From NCBI GenBank assembly GCA_934670115.1, contig CAKUOV010000007.1:7975-71974 (forward strand): DNA of 64,000 bases. The letters run 5' to 3'. Under the pieces are notes generated by a model that had not been told where the DNA came from, searched no databases, and saw only the letters and a program-made list of their open reading frames with translations. Both the position numbers and the translations under genes were made by a program. The stretch is from an uncultured Eggerthellaceae bacterium (GTDB lineage Bacteria; Actinomycetota; Coriobacteriia; Coriobacteriales; Eggerthellaceae). Shown here in pieces: positions 25,930 through 34,946 of the stretch (position 1 is the first letter of the stretch; every line of letters starts with the position of its first letter).

Positions 25930-27372
25930 ATGCAGCGTCCCATTCCATCAAACAATCCGCAGCTCTTCGCCAAAGAAAAGGAATCGTATTACTTCGACCG
26001 CAAGAGCGCCCGCAAGGATGTTGACGATATAGCGCGTCATATAGCAGCGTTCGCAAATGCGGCAGGCGGAAAGCTGGTCATTGGAATCGAAGATAATGGT
26101 GAAATCACAGGATTCAAACGCTCTGGAGCCCACGATATCGAGGACTTCAAGCAAGCCGCAATTACTTCATGCTCTCCCTCGCCACGAGCAAGATGTCAGG
26201 AAGTTTCTTGCATTAACTCGAGGGACGAAGACGATCTAATCCTTGTTATTGACGTTGATCCCTCTACAGACAGGGTCATAGCTCGCAAAAGAGACAACGA
26301 AGTTTTCCTTCGCCAAGGCGATAGAAGCGTCAAGCTCGATAGGGAGCAGGTTCGTGCTCTCGAATATGACAAGAACCAGAGATGCTTTGAAGATGAAATA
26401 TGCGACAGATCATCGATCGACGACGTGGATACGATTGTGCTTGCTAGATACAAGGAATCGCTCGGCACGGACTCGCCCGACGATCAGGTGCTTAGGAGTA
26501 GAGGATTTCTTGTCAATGGGCGCCTAACTAACGCCGGCGTTCTTTTGTTTGCAAAGAATCCCTCAAGGTTCTTTCCGTGCGCAAGGCTCAGGATTCTCAA
26601 ATATGAAGGCGACTCCCGCGAAGCGGGACGCAGAATGAATATCGTCAAAGACAAGACTTTCGATGGCCCTATCCCTCAAGTTATAGATGGCGCAAAAGAT
26701 GCGATATCTGCCCTTCTTAGGGAATTCCAGTTTCTTGATGATGATGGAACGTTCAAAAGCGTCCCAGAATATCCAGAGTTCGCCTGGTTTGAAGGGGTCG
26801 TCAATGCAGTTACCCATAGAAACTACGCGATTTCAGGTGATTATATCAGGGTGTCAATTTTTGATGACAGAATGGAGATACTTAGCCCTGGAGCATTGCC
26901 CAACATCGTCACCCTGGACAACATGCGTCATACAAGATACTCCAGGAACCCGAGCATTGCCCGCACGCTTGCCGAAATGGGATGGGTTCGAGAGCTGAAT
27001 GAGGGTGTGCAGCGTATTTACGATGAAATGCAGAGCTTCTTCCTGAACGAGCCCTTATTCAGCGAGCCAAATGAAGCATCTGTCCTGCTGACGCTCGAAA
27101 ACAGCATTACGTCACGCGTCCTGAGACGACAAGATAGAGTTGAATCCCTCGTTGGCCAAAAAGCGTACGAAACTCTCAACAAATATGAAATCGCAGCGCT
27201 TCAATATGTTTACGCGCACGGAAAGATTCAGACCAAAGATCTGGTTTCCATAATCGGGAAGGGTCCGACGCTGTGCTCGAAAACGCTCAAGAAGCTTGCC
27301 AAACTGGGTATTCTCGAATGGTACGGCACTTCCCCAAACGATCCTTCTCAGTTCTACTCCCTTCCAAAATAA
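25930..27372 (+). CDS. AlbA_2/Schlafen-type ATP-binding regulator
   Basis: 480 residues; AAGGAG precedes the ATG. Residues about 12-130 match the AlbA_2 (Schlafen core) pattern: ESYYFDRKSARKDVDDIARH, FANAAGGKLVIGIEDNGEIT. The centre to about residue 380 contains an HATPase-like fold with WFEGVVNAVTHRNYAISGDY and IEILSPG-type segments (here MEILSPGALPNIVT). The last 60 residues look like a winged helix (GKIQTKDLVSIIGKGPTLCS). Such proteins are often annotated RecG-like but are not helicases. Many are regulators or belong to mobile or defence islands. GC is lower than in the neighbours, which suggests transfer. Its 3' end overlaps a hairpin that is duplicated 85 bases further on. Confidence 0.75.
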   Translation: MQRPIPSNNPQLFAKEKESYYFDRKSARKDVDDIARHIAAFANAAGGKLVIGIEDNGEITGFKRSGAHDIEDFKQAAITSCSPSPRARCQEVSCINSRDEDDLILVIDVDPSTDRVIARKRDNEVFLRQGDRSVKLDREQVRALEYDKNQRCFEDEICDRSSIDDVDTIVLARYKESLGTDSPDDQVLRSRGFLVNGRLTNAGVLLFAKNPSRFFPCARLRILKYEGDSREAGRRMNIVKDKTFDGPIPQVIDGAKDAISALLREFQFLDDDGTFKSVPEYPEFAWFEGVVNAVTHRNYAISGDYIRVSIFDDRMEILSPGALPNIVTLDNMRHTRYSRNPSIARTLAEMGWVRELNEGVQRIYDEMQSFFLNEPLFSEPNEASVLLTLENSITSRVLRRQDRVESLVGQKAYETLNKYEIAALQYVYAHGKIQTKDLVSIIGKGPTLCSKTLKKLAKLGILEWYGTSPNDPSQFYSLPK

Positions 27373-27383
27373 CGGAGTAGAAT
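27351..27383 (+). repeat. Hairpin repeat, copy 1, across the AlbA-type stop codon
   Basis: GTTCTACTCC ... GGAGTAGAAT with a 13-base loop, covering the last codons and the stop. GGAGTA units follow. Copy 2 at 27436 differs at the paired T/A, changed together to C/G. Confidence 0.6.
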
Positions 27384-27435
27384 GGAGTAAAAACGGAGTA
27401 AATGTTCGGTTTTGTTGAAGCCTCGCAACCAGGCT

Positions 27436-27468
27436 GTTCCACTCCCTTCCAAAATAACGGAGTGGAAC
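27436..27468 (+). repeat. Hairpin repeat, copy 2
   Basis: GTTCCACTCC ... GGAGTGGAAC, a perfect 10-bp stem with the same 13-base loop as copy 1. The compensating base-pair change relative to copy 1 supports a selected stem. Beyond it, 27488-27663 shows nothing I can name. Confidence 0.6.
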
Positions 27469-27663
27469 GGAGTAAAACGGAGTAGCCTTTAAAACTTGTC
27501 GCTGAATCGACGCGGTCTTCTTTCCTGGAGCTATTGTCGCCGTCGCCGGGTGACCGAGTGGGCTGCAGCTAGTTACTTATGAGTTTCGCGTAGTTTGAAG
27601 GTACAATGATTGCTTGCTACGCTGTGCACGGTTCTGCGTGAAGGGAAAACCCATGCGGCGCTT

Positions 27664-27698
27664 AAAGAAGAGGCGACGGATTCCAAATCCATCGCCCC
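27664..27698 (-). terminator. Terminator of the Cai/Fix operon
   Basis: Minus strand: GGGCGATGGATT - TGG - AATCCGTCGCCT followed by a T-rich run. It lies 43 bases after the fixX stop and closes the ten-gene operon. Confidence 0.7.
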
Positions 27699-27740
27699 CT
27701 TCTTGCATAGTTCACATTCGCGCAAGCGCGCTAGCAAGCA

Positions 27741-28031
27741 CTACCCGAATCGGTAAGAAACACCGTTTCCAAACGCAGGGTTTTCCCACTTGCTCACAAT
27801 GGTGTTGCCGCACAAGATGCGACACGTTCCGCACTCAAGGCAGCCCGCATAATCGAACGAAGTCGATCCGTCTTCTTCGTAGCGATACAGGCCCGCCGGG
27901 CAGCATTTCACCAGTTTATCGAACTGATCGCGATCAGGATTCTCAACAAGCTCGATATGGGCGTTGTCTTCGTCAACCGCAAACTTATCAACGGCAAGGC
28001 GCTCATCAATGGTCATCGGGGAAATCGTCAT
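27741..28031 (-). CDS. fixX: FixX ferredoxin-like protein
   Basis: 96 residues. CLECGTCRILCGN near 63-75 gives the CxxCxxCxxxC motif and KCCPAGLY near 42-49 supplies the cysteine-proline partner, so one [4Fe-4S] cluster is clear. FixX passes electrons between FixC and its partner in the FixABCX electron-transfer flavoprotein complex. The ATG overlaps the fixC stop (ATGA), so the two are translationally coupled. It is the last gene of the operon. Its size and the C-terminal Trp/Gly-rich tail are normal for FixX. Confidence 0.9.
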   Translation of the reverse strand: MTISPMTIDERLAVDKFAVDEDNAHIELVENPDRDQFDKLVKCCPAGLYRYEEDGSTSFDYAGCLECGTCRILCGNTIVSKWENPAFGNGVSYRFG

Positions 28032-29314
28032 AGCGCATCAACTCCCTTCTTCATTTCTTTAAGCACCGAGAACAAGCCCCTGCTCTTCACCGGACGCATC
28101 ATCTTCTTCTTCAGCGGTTCAACCGGCTCGCCATCAACGGCGAACAGGGCATGCATCATTTCGCATACCATGGACGGATACTCAGAGTACATGCGTTTCG
28201 TTTGCTCCATGAATGCCGGAACCTTCTGGTACGAGCGCAAATCCTTGAGCACAAAACTGTTCTCAAGCTCGGCCTTGTAGCCCGCAAGACCTGCCGCCGA
28301 GGTATCGCCTGCATCAATCGCCGCTGCAGCCGCGCGACCCACCGCAGAACCGGAAGCAATTGCGTAGTCCATGCCGCGCACCTGATACCCCAGGTTAACG
28401 CAAAGCATGCCCGCGTCGCCTGCAACCAAGCAGCCGTCGCCCACCAGCTCGGGCACCATGCTCAGGCCGCCTTCGGGCACCAAATGGGCAGAATACTCAA
28501 CCGTCTTGCCGCCCTCAATCAACGGCGCAATCAGGGGATTTGCCTTGAAATCGTTCATAAACTCAGAGAACGGCACATCCGATGTTTGCAGGTCGGAAAG
28601 CGTTGCCACCATACCAAGGGAAATCGAGTCCTTGTTTGCATAAAGAAAGCCGCCGCCTGCATGACCCTTTGTGGGAGCGCCCACGAACAGCCACGCAGCA
28701 CCTTCGCCTGCAGCACACCTGAACCGATCGGAAATAACCTGTTCGGGAAGGGAAATAACCTCTTTCGCACCAACCGCCATCTGGTGCGGCTTCGGCGTTG
28801 TGGCCAAATGGGCTTTTTCCGTAAGCAGGGAGTTTGCGCCATCGGCGATAATCGTCACTTCAGCCGTGATTTCATCGCCGCCAACAGAAACGCCCGTCAC
28901 GCGGTTGCCATCCCACAGCAAGTCGTCAACGGTCATGCCGAACACGCACTCTGCGCCTTCTTCTTCGGCCTTTCCCGCCAGCCAGGCATCGAATTCCGCA
29001 CGCAAAACCGTATAGCTTGCAAAAGAATCATCGGCAAGCTTGGGTGTTGCGTACTCCATAGTCGTTGCAGCGTCATCGGTCAAAAACGAAATGAGCTCAT
29101 GGGTCACTTTGCGCTCAAGCGGCGCCTCTTCCTCGAAATTCGGGAACACTTTCTTCAAGGAATGCGTGTAAATGCGCCCGCCCGTCATATTTTTAGAGCC
29201 GCCGTTTTCGCCACGCTCAACCAGCAAAACCGACTTGCCCGCGCGCGCAAGCTCTACCGCAGCAACGCTGCCAGCACAACCGGCGCCAATTACAATCGCG
29301 TCAAAATCAGCCAT
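28028..29314 (-). CDS. fixC: FixC flavoprotein (ETF-quinone oxidoreductase-like)
   Basis: 428 residues from ATG 29314, with AGGAAGG about eight bases upstream; a GTG nine bases before it lies on the ribosome site. The N-terminal FAD fold is DAIVIGAGCAGSVAAVELAR, and the conserved LVAGDAGMLCVNLGYQVRGM is near 300-320. FixC carries electrons from FixAB and interacts with FixX. Together with the CaiA-like dehydrogenase it forms the reductive branch of the cluster. In other bacteria FixABCX bifurcates electrons from NADH, and the same could drive ferredoxin or a quinone here. That is inference. Confidence 0.88.
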   Translation of the reverse strand: MADFDAIVIGAGCAGSVAAVELARAGKSVLLVERGENGGSKNMTGGRIYTHSLKKVFPNFEEEAPLERKVTHELISFLTDDAATTMEYATPKLADDSFASYTVLRAEFDAWLAGKAEEEGAECVFGMTVDDLLWDGNRVTGVSVGGDEITAEVTIIADGANSLLTEKAHLATTPKPHQMAVGAKEVISLPEQVISDRFRCAAGEGAAWLFVGAPTKGHAGGGFLYANKDSISLGMVATLSDLQTSDVPFSEFMNDFKANPLIAPLIEGGKTVEYSAHLVPEGGLSMVPELVGDGCLVAGDAGMLCVNLGYQVRGMDYAIASGSAVGRAAAAAIDAGDTSAAGLAGYKAELENSFVLKDLRSYQKVPAFMEQTKRMYSEYPSMVCEMMHALFAVDGEPVEPLKKKMMRPVKSRGLFSVLKEMKKGVDAL

Positions 29315-29329
29315 AACAATCACCTTCCT

Positions 29330-30829
29330 CTACTTCTCTAACAGACTTAAAAGGTATTCTCGCGGTACCTTTCCCGTTTCTTTTCGTTGAAGCGAATCAA
29401 CGATAACTACTTTCTTCGGGCGCTTGTAGTGGCCCAAAGCCGTGGCGCACCAGTCGGAAATCTCCTGAGGATCCAGCTTGATGTCCGCATCTGGCTCAAC
29501 GAACGCAACGGCCGACTCGCCCCAACGCTTGTCGCTTACGCGCTCAACAACAACATCGGCCACACCCGTGAATTTACGGATACATGCAGCAATTTCCGAT
29601 GGGTATACGTTTTCGCCACCGCTGATGAACATCTCGTTTTTGCGATCGATCAACGTCAGGTGGCCATCAACGGATAGCCAACCAATGTCGCCCGTCAAAT
29701 ACCAGCCATTGCGCATGACTTTTGCGGTTTGCTCGGGATTATTGAAATAGCCATTCATAATGGTGGGCGTTTTCACCCATACCTCGCCTCTTTCACCTGT
29801 AGGCAAAATCTCACCATCATCTGCGCAAATGCAAATTTCAACCAAGGGAACGGCGCGTCCCACCGTGGTGCCGCAAAAATCCGTTGCGTAATCTTCGGGA
29901 GACACCACCGCAATGGAAGAAGCCGTTTCAGTCATGCCGTATCCCTGCCAGAACATGCAGGGAATCAGCTCACGACACTTATGCAGCGTATCAGCATCCA
30001 TGGGCTCGCCACCATAAGCTACCAGCTCAAGCGACGAAAGCTGCTCTTTCGTTCGCTCTAGGTAGCCCACAAGCTGACGCAAGTGATACGGCAAAAGCCC
30101 CACATGCGTGGCTTGGGTTTTTTGTATTTCGGACACGATCATATAGTCTTTCGCGCCCGAAGCAATGGCAACTGCGCCACCGCTTGCAAGCACCACAAAC
30201 ACTGATACGCAGGTCACATGGAAAAACGGAAGCACAAACAGCATTTTCGCATGCTCGTTGATGTGCATGGTCTGGCGGTCGATTTCGATACGCGCCAATA
30301 ATGCGCCGTGCGAAAGCACCACGCCCTTCGGCGTTCCCGTTGTTCCGCTGGTATACAGCAGCAGCGCAGGGTCGGTTTCTTCCAACTCGGCAACGCGCGG
30401 AGCAGGAGCACTCGCCAACAGCGCTTCGTAAGCGGCGCCTTCGCTGGCCAGGCACTCCGTTTCCACCTGCGCACCGCGCACGGCAGCCTGCGCATCGGCC
30501 AGCTTGTCCTCGGGGACAAACAGCAAACGCGGCGCAGCCTGCGCAATCAACGTAGACAGCACCGCGCACGAAAACCGGGTCGAAAACGCTGCACACACCG
30601 CGCCAATGCGCGAGCACGCCATGGTCAGTTCAATGAATATGGGCGCGTTTTTCGAGGTCAGCGCCACAATATCGCCTTTTTCCACGCCACGCGCGCACAA
30701 AGCGCCCGCAAGCTGCGAAACGCGTGCATCAAGCTGCTCATACGTGAAAGCACCGCCCTTGGAAATAAGGGCGGTACCATGGGGGCTCAGCTGAGCCCCC
30801 TTCAGCAATATTTCGTCGATACGCGTCAT
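29330..30829 (-). CDS. Acyl-CoA ligase, CaiC-like (AMP-forming)
   Basis: 499 residues. AMP-binding motifs: LLLYTSGTTGTPKGVVLSH near 155-173, GYGMTETAS near 293-301, YLTGDIGWL near 388, and RKETGKVPREYLL with the catalytic lysine near 490. This is the CaiC/4-coumarate-ligase/fatty-acid-ligase fold. In the carnitine system CaiC primes the pathway by making the first CoA thioester. It follows the CoA-transferase gene with six bases between them. The substrate may be crotonobetaine or another unsaturated acid; sequence alone does not tell. Confidence 0.82.
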   Translation of the reverse strand: MTRIDEILLKGAQLSPHGTALISKGGAFTYEQLDARVSQLAGALCARGVEKGDIVALTSKNAPIFIELTMACSRIGAVCAAFSTRFSCAVLSTLIAQAAPRLLFVPEDKLADAQAAVRGAQVETECLASEGAAYEALLASAPAPRVAELEETDPALLLYTSGTTGTPKGVVLSHGALLARIEIDRQTMHINEHAKMLFVLPFFHVTCVSVFVVLASGGAVAIASGAKDYMIVSEIQKTQATHVGLLPYHLRQLVGYLERTKEQLSSLELVAYGGEPMDADTLHKCRELIPCMFWQGYGMTETASSIAVVSPEDYATDFCGTTVGRAVPLVEICICADDGEILPTGERGEVWVKTPTIMNGYFNNPEQTAKVMRNGWYLTGDIGWLSVDGHLTLIDRKNEMFISGGENVYPSEIAACIRKFTGVADVVVERVSDKRWGESAVAFVEPDADIKLDPQEISDWCATALGHYKRPKKVVIVDSLQRKETGKVPREYLLSLLEK

Positions 30830-30835
30830 TAGACC

Positions 30836-32074
30836 TTACAGTCCTCCGATGTAGTCGCTCTTACGCAGCACCTTTGCCTCGTACAGCTTCATGATTTCAT
30901 CCTCGCTGAAGCCGACTTCGCTCAGAATGTCCTCGTTATCCATACCTTGCGACGGGCAACCGCGCCAAATCTGCGAAGGACGGTTCTTGAAGCGCGGAAC
31001 CGAGGTAACGCCCTTCACGGTGCGACCATCCACGGTCTCCCACTCAATCCACGTGTTGCGCGCCAGATAATGCGGATGGTTCTCCATCATCTCGTAGTTC
31101 ATAACCACGGAGCACGGAACGTTGATTTCGCTCATGGCCTGGGCGAACTCGGCCGCGGTGTGCTTCGAGCAGTAATCCTCAATAGCGGCGTCGAACACAG
31201 GAGCACCCGGGGAATTCAACGCAACGGAAGGAATGCCCTCGGGGAACAGCTCGGAGCCGTATTCAAGGCCAAAGAACTCAACGGCGCGCTTGATGGTGGA
31301 CTGGCCGGCGGTGAACAGGTAAACGCCTTCGCCATCGGCGCACTGATAGTAGCCAGCGCCAGCGGAAATGGAGTCACGCGGAGCACCGGCACCACGCTCT
31401 TCCTGAATGCGCTTGTCAAACCACTTGCTGTACAAACCAGCCTGACAACGAACCGCTGCCTCGTATTGTGCCAGGTCAAAGCTATCGCCGCGACCAGTCT
31501 TTTGAGCACCCACGTACGCCGCCAAAGCAGAACCGTAGGCAAACAGGCCCGCGTAGTAGTCTGTAACGAACTTCTGAATCATGTACGGCAGACCATCTTT
31601 GTAGCCGTTCAAGTACATCAAGCCAGAGAATGCGTTGACCGTAAAGTCATAGCCAGGCAGGCTCACGTAATCGGGGTCGCCCGTCATGCCGTAACCGGAC
31701 ATATGGCCAATGACCAGCTTGGGGTTGTGCTCCCACAGCACTTCGTCGGAATAGCCCCACTTTTCCCACTGGCCACCGCGCGATGCCTCAATAAAGATGT
31801 CCGTGGATTCCATGAGCTTCAGGAATGCCTCGTGACCTTCGGGGGACACAACATCCAGCATCAAGTTGCGCATGTTGCGGCGCTCGTTTTGCACGCCCCA
31901 GCCATCCTGGGTCCAGCGATACGGGTCAATGCCCTTCGGGGACTCCAGCCAAATTACGTCCGCGCCGTTTTCCGCAAACAGCTCACCCGCAAAGGGGCCT
32001 GCCGTGGATACGGCGGAAACAACAACCTTCACGCCATGAAGGCTACCGAATGAAGGAACGTCTTCGTATTTCAT
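30836..32074 (-). CDS. Class III CoA-transferase, CaiB-like
   Basis: 412 residues. It resembles E. coli CaiB along its length, from the N-terminus (FGSLHGVKVVVSAV, AGPFAGELFAENGADVIWLE) to segments such as LMESTDIFIEASRGG, DEVLWEHNPKLVIGHMSG and KNRPSQIWRGCPSQGMD. The catalytic aspartate is D172 in TDYYAGL. The role would be moving CoA from the reduced product thioester to the incoming acid, saving ATP. CaiB also handles carnitine and crotonobetaine. The similarity is strong enough to suggest a trimethylammonium or like substrate, yet CaiD and CaiT are missing. The other Fix/Cai genes lie around it. Confidence 0.85.
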   Translation of the reverse strand: MKYEDVPSFGSLHGVKVVVSAVSTAGPFAGELFAENGADVIWLESPKGIDPYRWTQDGWGVQNERRNMRNLMLDVVSPEGHEAFLKLMESTDIFIEASRGGQWEKWGYSDEVLWEHNPKLVIGHMSGYGMTGDPDYVSLPGYDFTVNAFSGLMYLNGYKDGLPYMIQKFVTDYYAGLFAYGSALAAYVGAQKTGRGDSFDLAQYEAAVRCQAGLYSKWFDKRIQEERGAGAPRDSISAGAGYYQCADGEGVYLFTAGQSTIKRAVEFFGLEYGSELFPEGIPSVALNSPGAPVFDAAIEDYCSKHTAAEFAQAMSEINVPCSVVMNYEMMENHPHYLARNTWIEWETVDGRTVKGVTSVPRFKNRPSQIWRGCPSQGMDNEDILSEVGFSEDEIMKLYEAKVLRKSDYIGGL

Positions 32075-32095
32075 AGTATTCTTCCCTTCTCCGCG

Positions 32096-33469
32096 TTATT
32101 CAGCGGCAACATAGGTATCGAAGAATTCAATTGCGCTGTTGGCAGCCAGTTCCGTGCCAACACCTTCGCCGCCAGCCTCGGCGCCCACAATGTACAGGCC
32201 CTCAATGGGGGTCTTGATGGACGGACGGTCAATACCCGCCTGACCAGCATCTTGACCAATGCCAATACCTGCGCCGTCTTCGCCCATCAGGCGAGCAGCA
32301 TCGGCAGGGTACACGCGGTCAACGAACAGTGCATGCTCCTGCAAGCCAGGGAAATGCTTCTCGGCTGCAGCAATCAGCGAATCCAGAATGGCCGGGCAGT
32401 ACTCTTCTTTGATGCCTGCAGGAACAGCCGTGGTCATAACCACCAGCTGCTTGCCTTCGGGGGCAACCGACGGGTCAAAGCTCGAAGGAACCACAATGAA
32501 GAGGTTCAGCTCTTCGGGCACTTCGCCCGCCAGCAAGCGCTCGTTGTACTCTTTCACCGGAACAGGAGAGAAGCCAGAAAGCATCTTGATGTCGGGGCTG
32601 ATCACGGTATCCAGACCGAAGCGCGCAATGATGGACACGAAGGAAATCTTCAGGTCGTCAACGTACTTCACGTAGTCGGCGTCAAATTTATCGGCGCCCA
32701 CCAGGTCATGCACGGTTTCTTTGATGCCCGCGTTGGAGACAATCATGTCAGCGCGCACTTCTTCGCCGTCAACCATAATGCCCACGGCACGGCCGTCTTC
32801 AACGATAATGGAGTCAACCGGCGTAGCAACATGCAGGTCAACACCGTTTTCCTTGAGGGCGTTCACGTATGCGTCAAGAATGGCAATGCAGCCGCCGTCG
32901 GGATATCCGGAAGCACGGGCCTCGGCCTCCCACTTCAGGCAGCGCGCGAATTCGCCCGCAGACAGGCGATACTCGGGAACGCAGCAGTAAATGAAGCCAA
33001 CCTGGCTCACGCAGGCATGCGCAAACGGATCCGTGGTGTATTCGTTTAGGAATTCCTCGAGCGTCATGCGATCATAGCGATGCGTTTCTTCGTCGGACAT
33101 ATCCTTCACGTCGGTAACCATCTTGATAACCGCATTGAAGTCCTCATCGGGAACGCGTCCCTGCAGGTCGCGCGGGAACTTGAAGATCTCGCCACCGCAC
33201 GTCTGAACAGGACGAACCTTGGTAAACTGAATGCCGTGGTCAACGCCGAAGCGCTCCAGCAGGCCAATGAGCGGGCCCTTGCCGCCGCGCGAAATCAGAT
33301 GCACACCAAAGTCAACCACAAAGTCGCCGCGCTGGGACGAACCAATGCGGCCGCCGAATGCCGGCCTTCCCTCGTACAGAGCAACCTTCTTGCCCGCATG
33401 GGACAAAAGCAGAGCGGCTCCCAAACCGCCAATGCCTGCACCAATTACTATTGCATCGTACTGTTTCAT
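32096..33469 (-). CDS. FAD-dependent oxidoreductase, phytoene-desaturase-like
   Basis: 457 residues. The N-terminal dinucleotide fold is YDAIVIGAGIGGLGAALLLS with FGGRIG following, the CrtI/amine-oxidase superfamily layout. The C-terminal flavin loop is PIEGLYIVGAEAGGEGVGTE near 420-440. There is no membrane anchor. It is embedded between the hotdog gene and the CaiB-like gene with short gaps, so it is part of the operon. No such enzyme belongs to the classical cai or fix operons. It could desaturate, isomerise or reduce a CoA ester or a carotenoid-like chain, or hand electrons from another donor to the FixABCX pool. Its role is unknown. Confidence 0.75.
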   Translation of the reverse strand: MKQYDAIVIGAGIGGLGAALLLSHAGKKVALYEGRPAFGGRIGSSQRGDFVVDFGVHLISRGGKGPLIGLLERFGVDHGIQFTKVRPVQTCGGEIFKFPRDLQGRVPDEDFNAVIKMVTDVKDMSDEETHRYDRMTLEEFLNEYTTDPFAHACVSQVGFIYCCVPEYRLSAGEFARCLKWEAEARASGYPDGGCIAILDAYVNALKENGVDLHVATPVDSIIVEDGRAVGIMVDGEEVRADMIVSNAGIKETVHDLVGADKFDADYVKYVDDLKISFVSIIARFGLDTVISPDIKMLSGFSPVPVKEYNERLLAGEVPEELNLFIVVPSSFDPSVAPEGKQLVVMTTAVPAGIKEEYCPAILDSLIAAAEKHFPGLQEHALFVDRVYPADAARLMGEDGAGIGIGQDAGQAGIDRPSIKTPIEGLYIVGAEAGGEGVGTELAANSAIEFFDTYVAAE

Positions 33470-33497
33470 GAAAACTCCCCCTTCGTTTGCTAGCTAC

Positions 33498-33956
33498 TTA
33501 GTGCCTTGCCGGCAGTGCGTAGTAGTTGAACGACATCAAAGCCACTTGCTCCCCGTCAACATCGAACAGAGGAACATCCAGGAAGTAGTCGCCGCGGCCA
33601 CGCTCGCGTGCCAAGGCAATCTTCTCTTCGGCTTCTTCTTCGGTAAGCGTCAAGTCTGCAACCAGGTCTTTCGTGCCCGGCTTCAGGTACTTGCACTCTA
33701 CGCTCTTCAAAATGGGCACGAACTCATCGGTGCCATACGTGGTCATGAACAGCGTGCCGCCTGCAATTTCTGCCAGCACGAATTCGCTACCTGCATACGC
33801 AATGCCCACGTGATTCTTGTGGCCGTTTTCAACGGGAAGAACCAGCTTGACATGGTACGGCTCCACGATTTCGGGAATCAGGCCGGCTTGGTTGATGTAC
33901 GGGGTGGGGCCATTGTTCACGTTGTTCTTGATGGTTTCAAGTGTTTGAGCGTCCAT
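33498..33956 (-). CDS. Hotdog-fold protein, thioesterase-like
   Basis: 152 residues from ATG 33956 with AAAGAGG upstream; an in-frame extension to 34001 lacks support. The core contains NHVGIAYAGSEFVLAEIAGG near 50-70 followed by strands like CKYLKPGTKDLVADLTLTEE, a pattern of the YiiD/DUF4442 type of acyl-CoA thioesterase. An active-site Asp/Glu cannot be picked with certainty. Placed between fixB and the phytoene-desaturase-like gene, it probably hydrolyses stalled CoA esters or binds the acyl-CoA substrate. Expected to be a soluble cytoplasmic protein. Confidence 0.6.
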   Translation of the reverse strand: MDAQTLETIKNNVNNGPTPYINQAGLIPEIVEPYHVKLVLPVENGHKNHVGIAYAGSEFVLAEIAGGTLFMTTYGTDEFVPILKSVECKYLKPGTKDLVADLTLTEEEAEEKIALARERGRGDYFLDVPLFDVDGEQVALMSFNYYALPARH

Positions 33957-34071
33957 TGCAATCCTCTTTCTTGATAGCTTGCGATAGTTTGCGAAAATCA
34001 ATCGCTACGAACCCGCGCGGTTGTGCGACACGGCGCTCCAACGCAGGTTCGCAAGTGCACGTAACGTTCCT

Positions 34072-34932
34072 TTATGCCTTCAAGGCAGCCGTAAGCTGCG
34101 GCACAACATCGTACAGGTCGCCGATGATGCCGTAATCGCACTGCTTGAAAACGGGAGCGGACTTGTCTTTGTTGATGGCAATGATGGTCTTTGCGCCCGC
34201 AGCGCCAACCATGTGCTGAATCTGGCCAGACAGACCAACCGCCACGAACAAATCGGGAGAAAGCATTACGCCGGACACGCCAATGTAGCGCTCGCGTGCA
34301 AGCCAAGCCTGGCCTTCCGCAATCGGGCGCGTGCAGCCAACTTCGGCTTCCAGAGCAGAAGCAAGGTCGTTGATAAGCGCCAGGTCTTCCTTTGCGGCAA
34401 GACCGCGGCCAATGCTGACCACGCGCTTTGCCGCGCACAGGTCAACCGCTTCTGTTTCGCGCACGCTGGTGGAAACAACTTCAATTGCGCCAGCAGCCGG
34501 AGAAGCGGTCTGCGTTGCTTCCCACACTTTATCGGTGCGAGCTGCGGAAAGGGCCGCGGCGGAAACAGTTGCAACAGCAACGCCCGAAGCCACGCGCTCG
34601 CGCACGTCCACTTTGCCGCCGAAAGAGATGCGCTTGGATGCCAAAGCGCCCGCATCTTCCACGGAAAGCTCCGTTACGTCGTTGATCACGCGCGTCTGGG
34701 CGTCGGCGGCAACAATAGCGGCCACGTAGCGCATACGCTTCGTAGAAGCGAACAGCACAGCAGCGGGAGCAAGCTCCTTCACCAGCGCAGATACGGCATC
34801 GGCGCAATCCTCGGCGCGTGCATCGCCCAAAATGACAACTTCAACATTTGCAGCAAGCGGAGCAGCGAAATCAGCAAGGGCAGAAGCGGATTCCTGCGTT
34901 TGGCCTACCACCAAGATTTTTTCCAGAGTCAT
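34072..34932 (-). CDS. fixB: FixB, electron-transfer flavoprotein alpha subunit
   Basis: 286 residues, shorter than usual ETF alpha (about 310-330), with the reduction in the N-terminal domain. The FAD-binding C-terminus is complete: GVSGVMLSPDLFVAVGLSGQ followed by QHMVGAAGAKTIIAINKDKS and CDYGIIGDLYDVVP. Partner of FixA, whose gene ends 14 bases upstream in transcription order. With FixC and FixX it links the CaiA-like dehydrogenase to a redox donor. Nearly all signals are typical, and it is translated from an ATG at 34932. Confidence 0.88.
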   Translation of the reverse strand: MTLEKILVVGQTQESASALADFAAPLAANVEVVILGDARAEDCADAVSALVKELAPAAVLFASTKRMRYVAAIVAADAQTRVINDVTELSVEDAGALASKRISFGGKVDVRERVASGVAVATVSAAALSAARTDKVWEATQTASPAAGAIEVVSTSVRETEAVDLCAAKRVVSIGRGLAAKEDLALINDLASALEAEVGCTRPIAEGQAWLARERYIGVSGVMLSPDLFVAVGLSGQIQHMVGAAGAKTIIAINKDKSAPVFKQCDYGIIGDLYDVVPQLTAALKA

Positions 34933-34946
34933 CGAATACCACCAAC

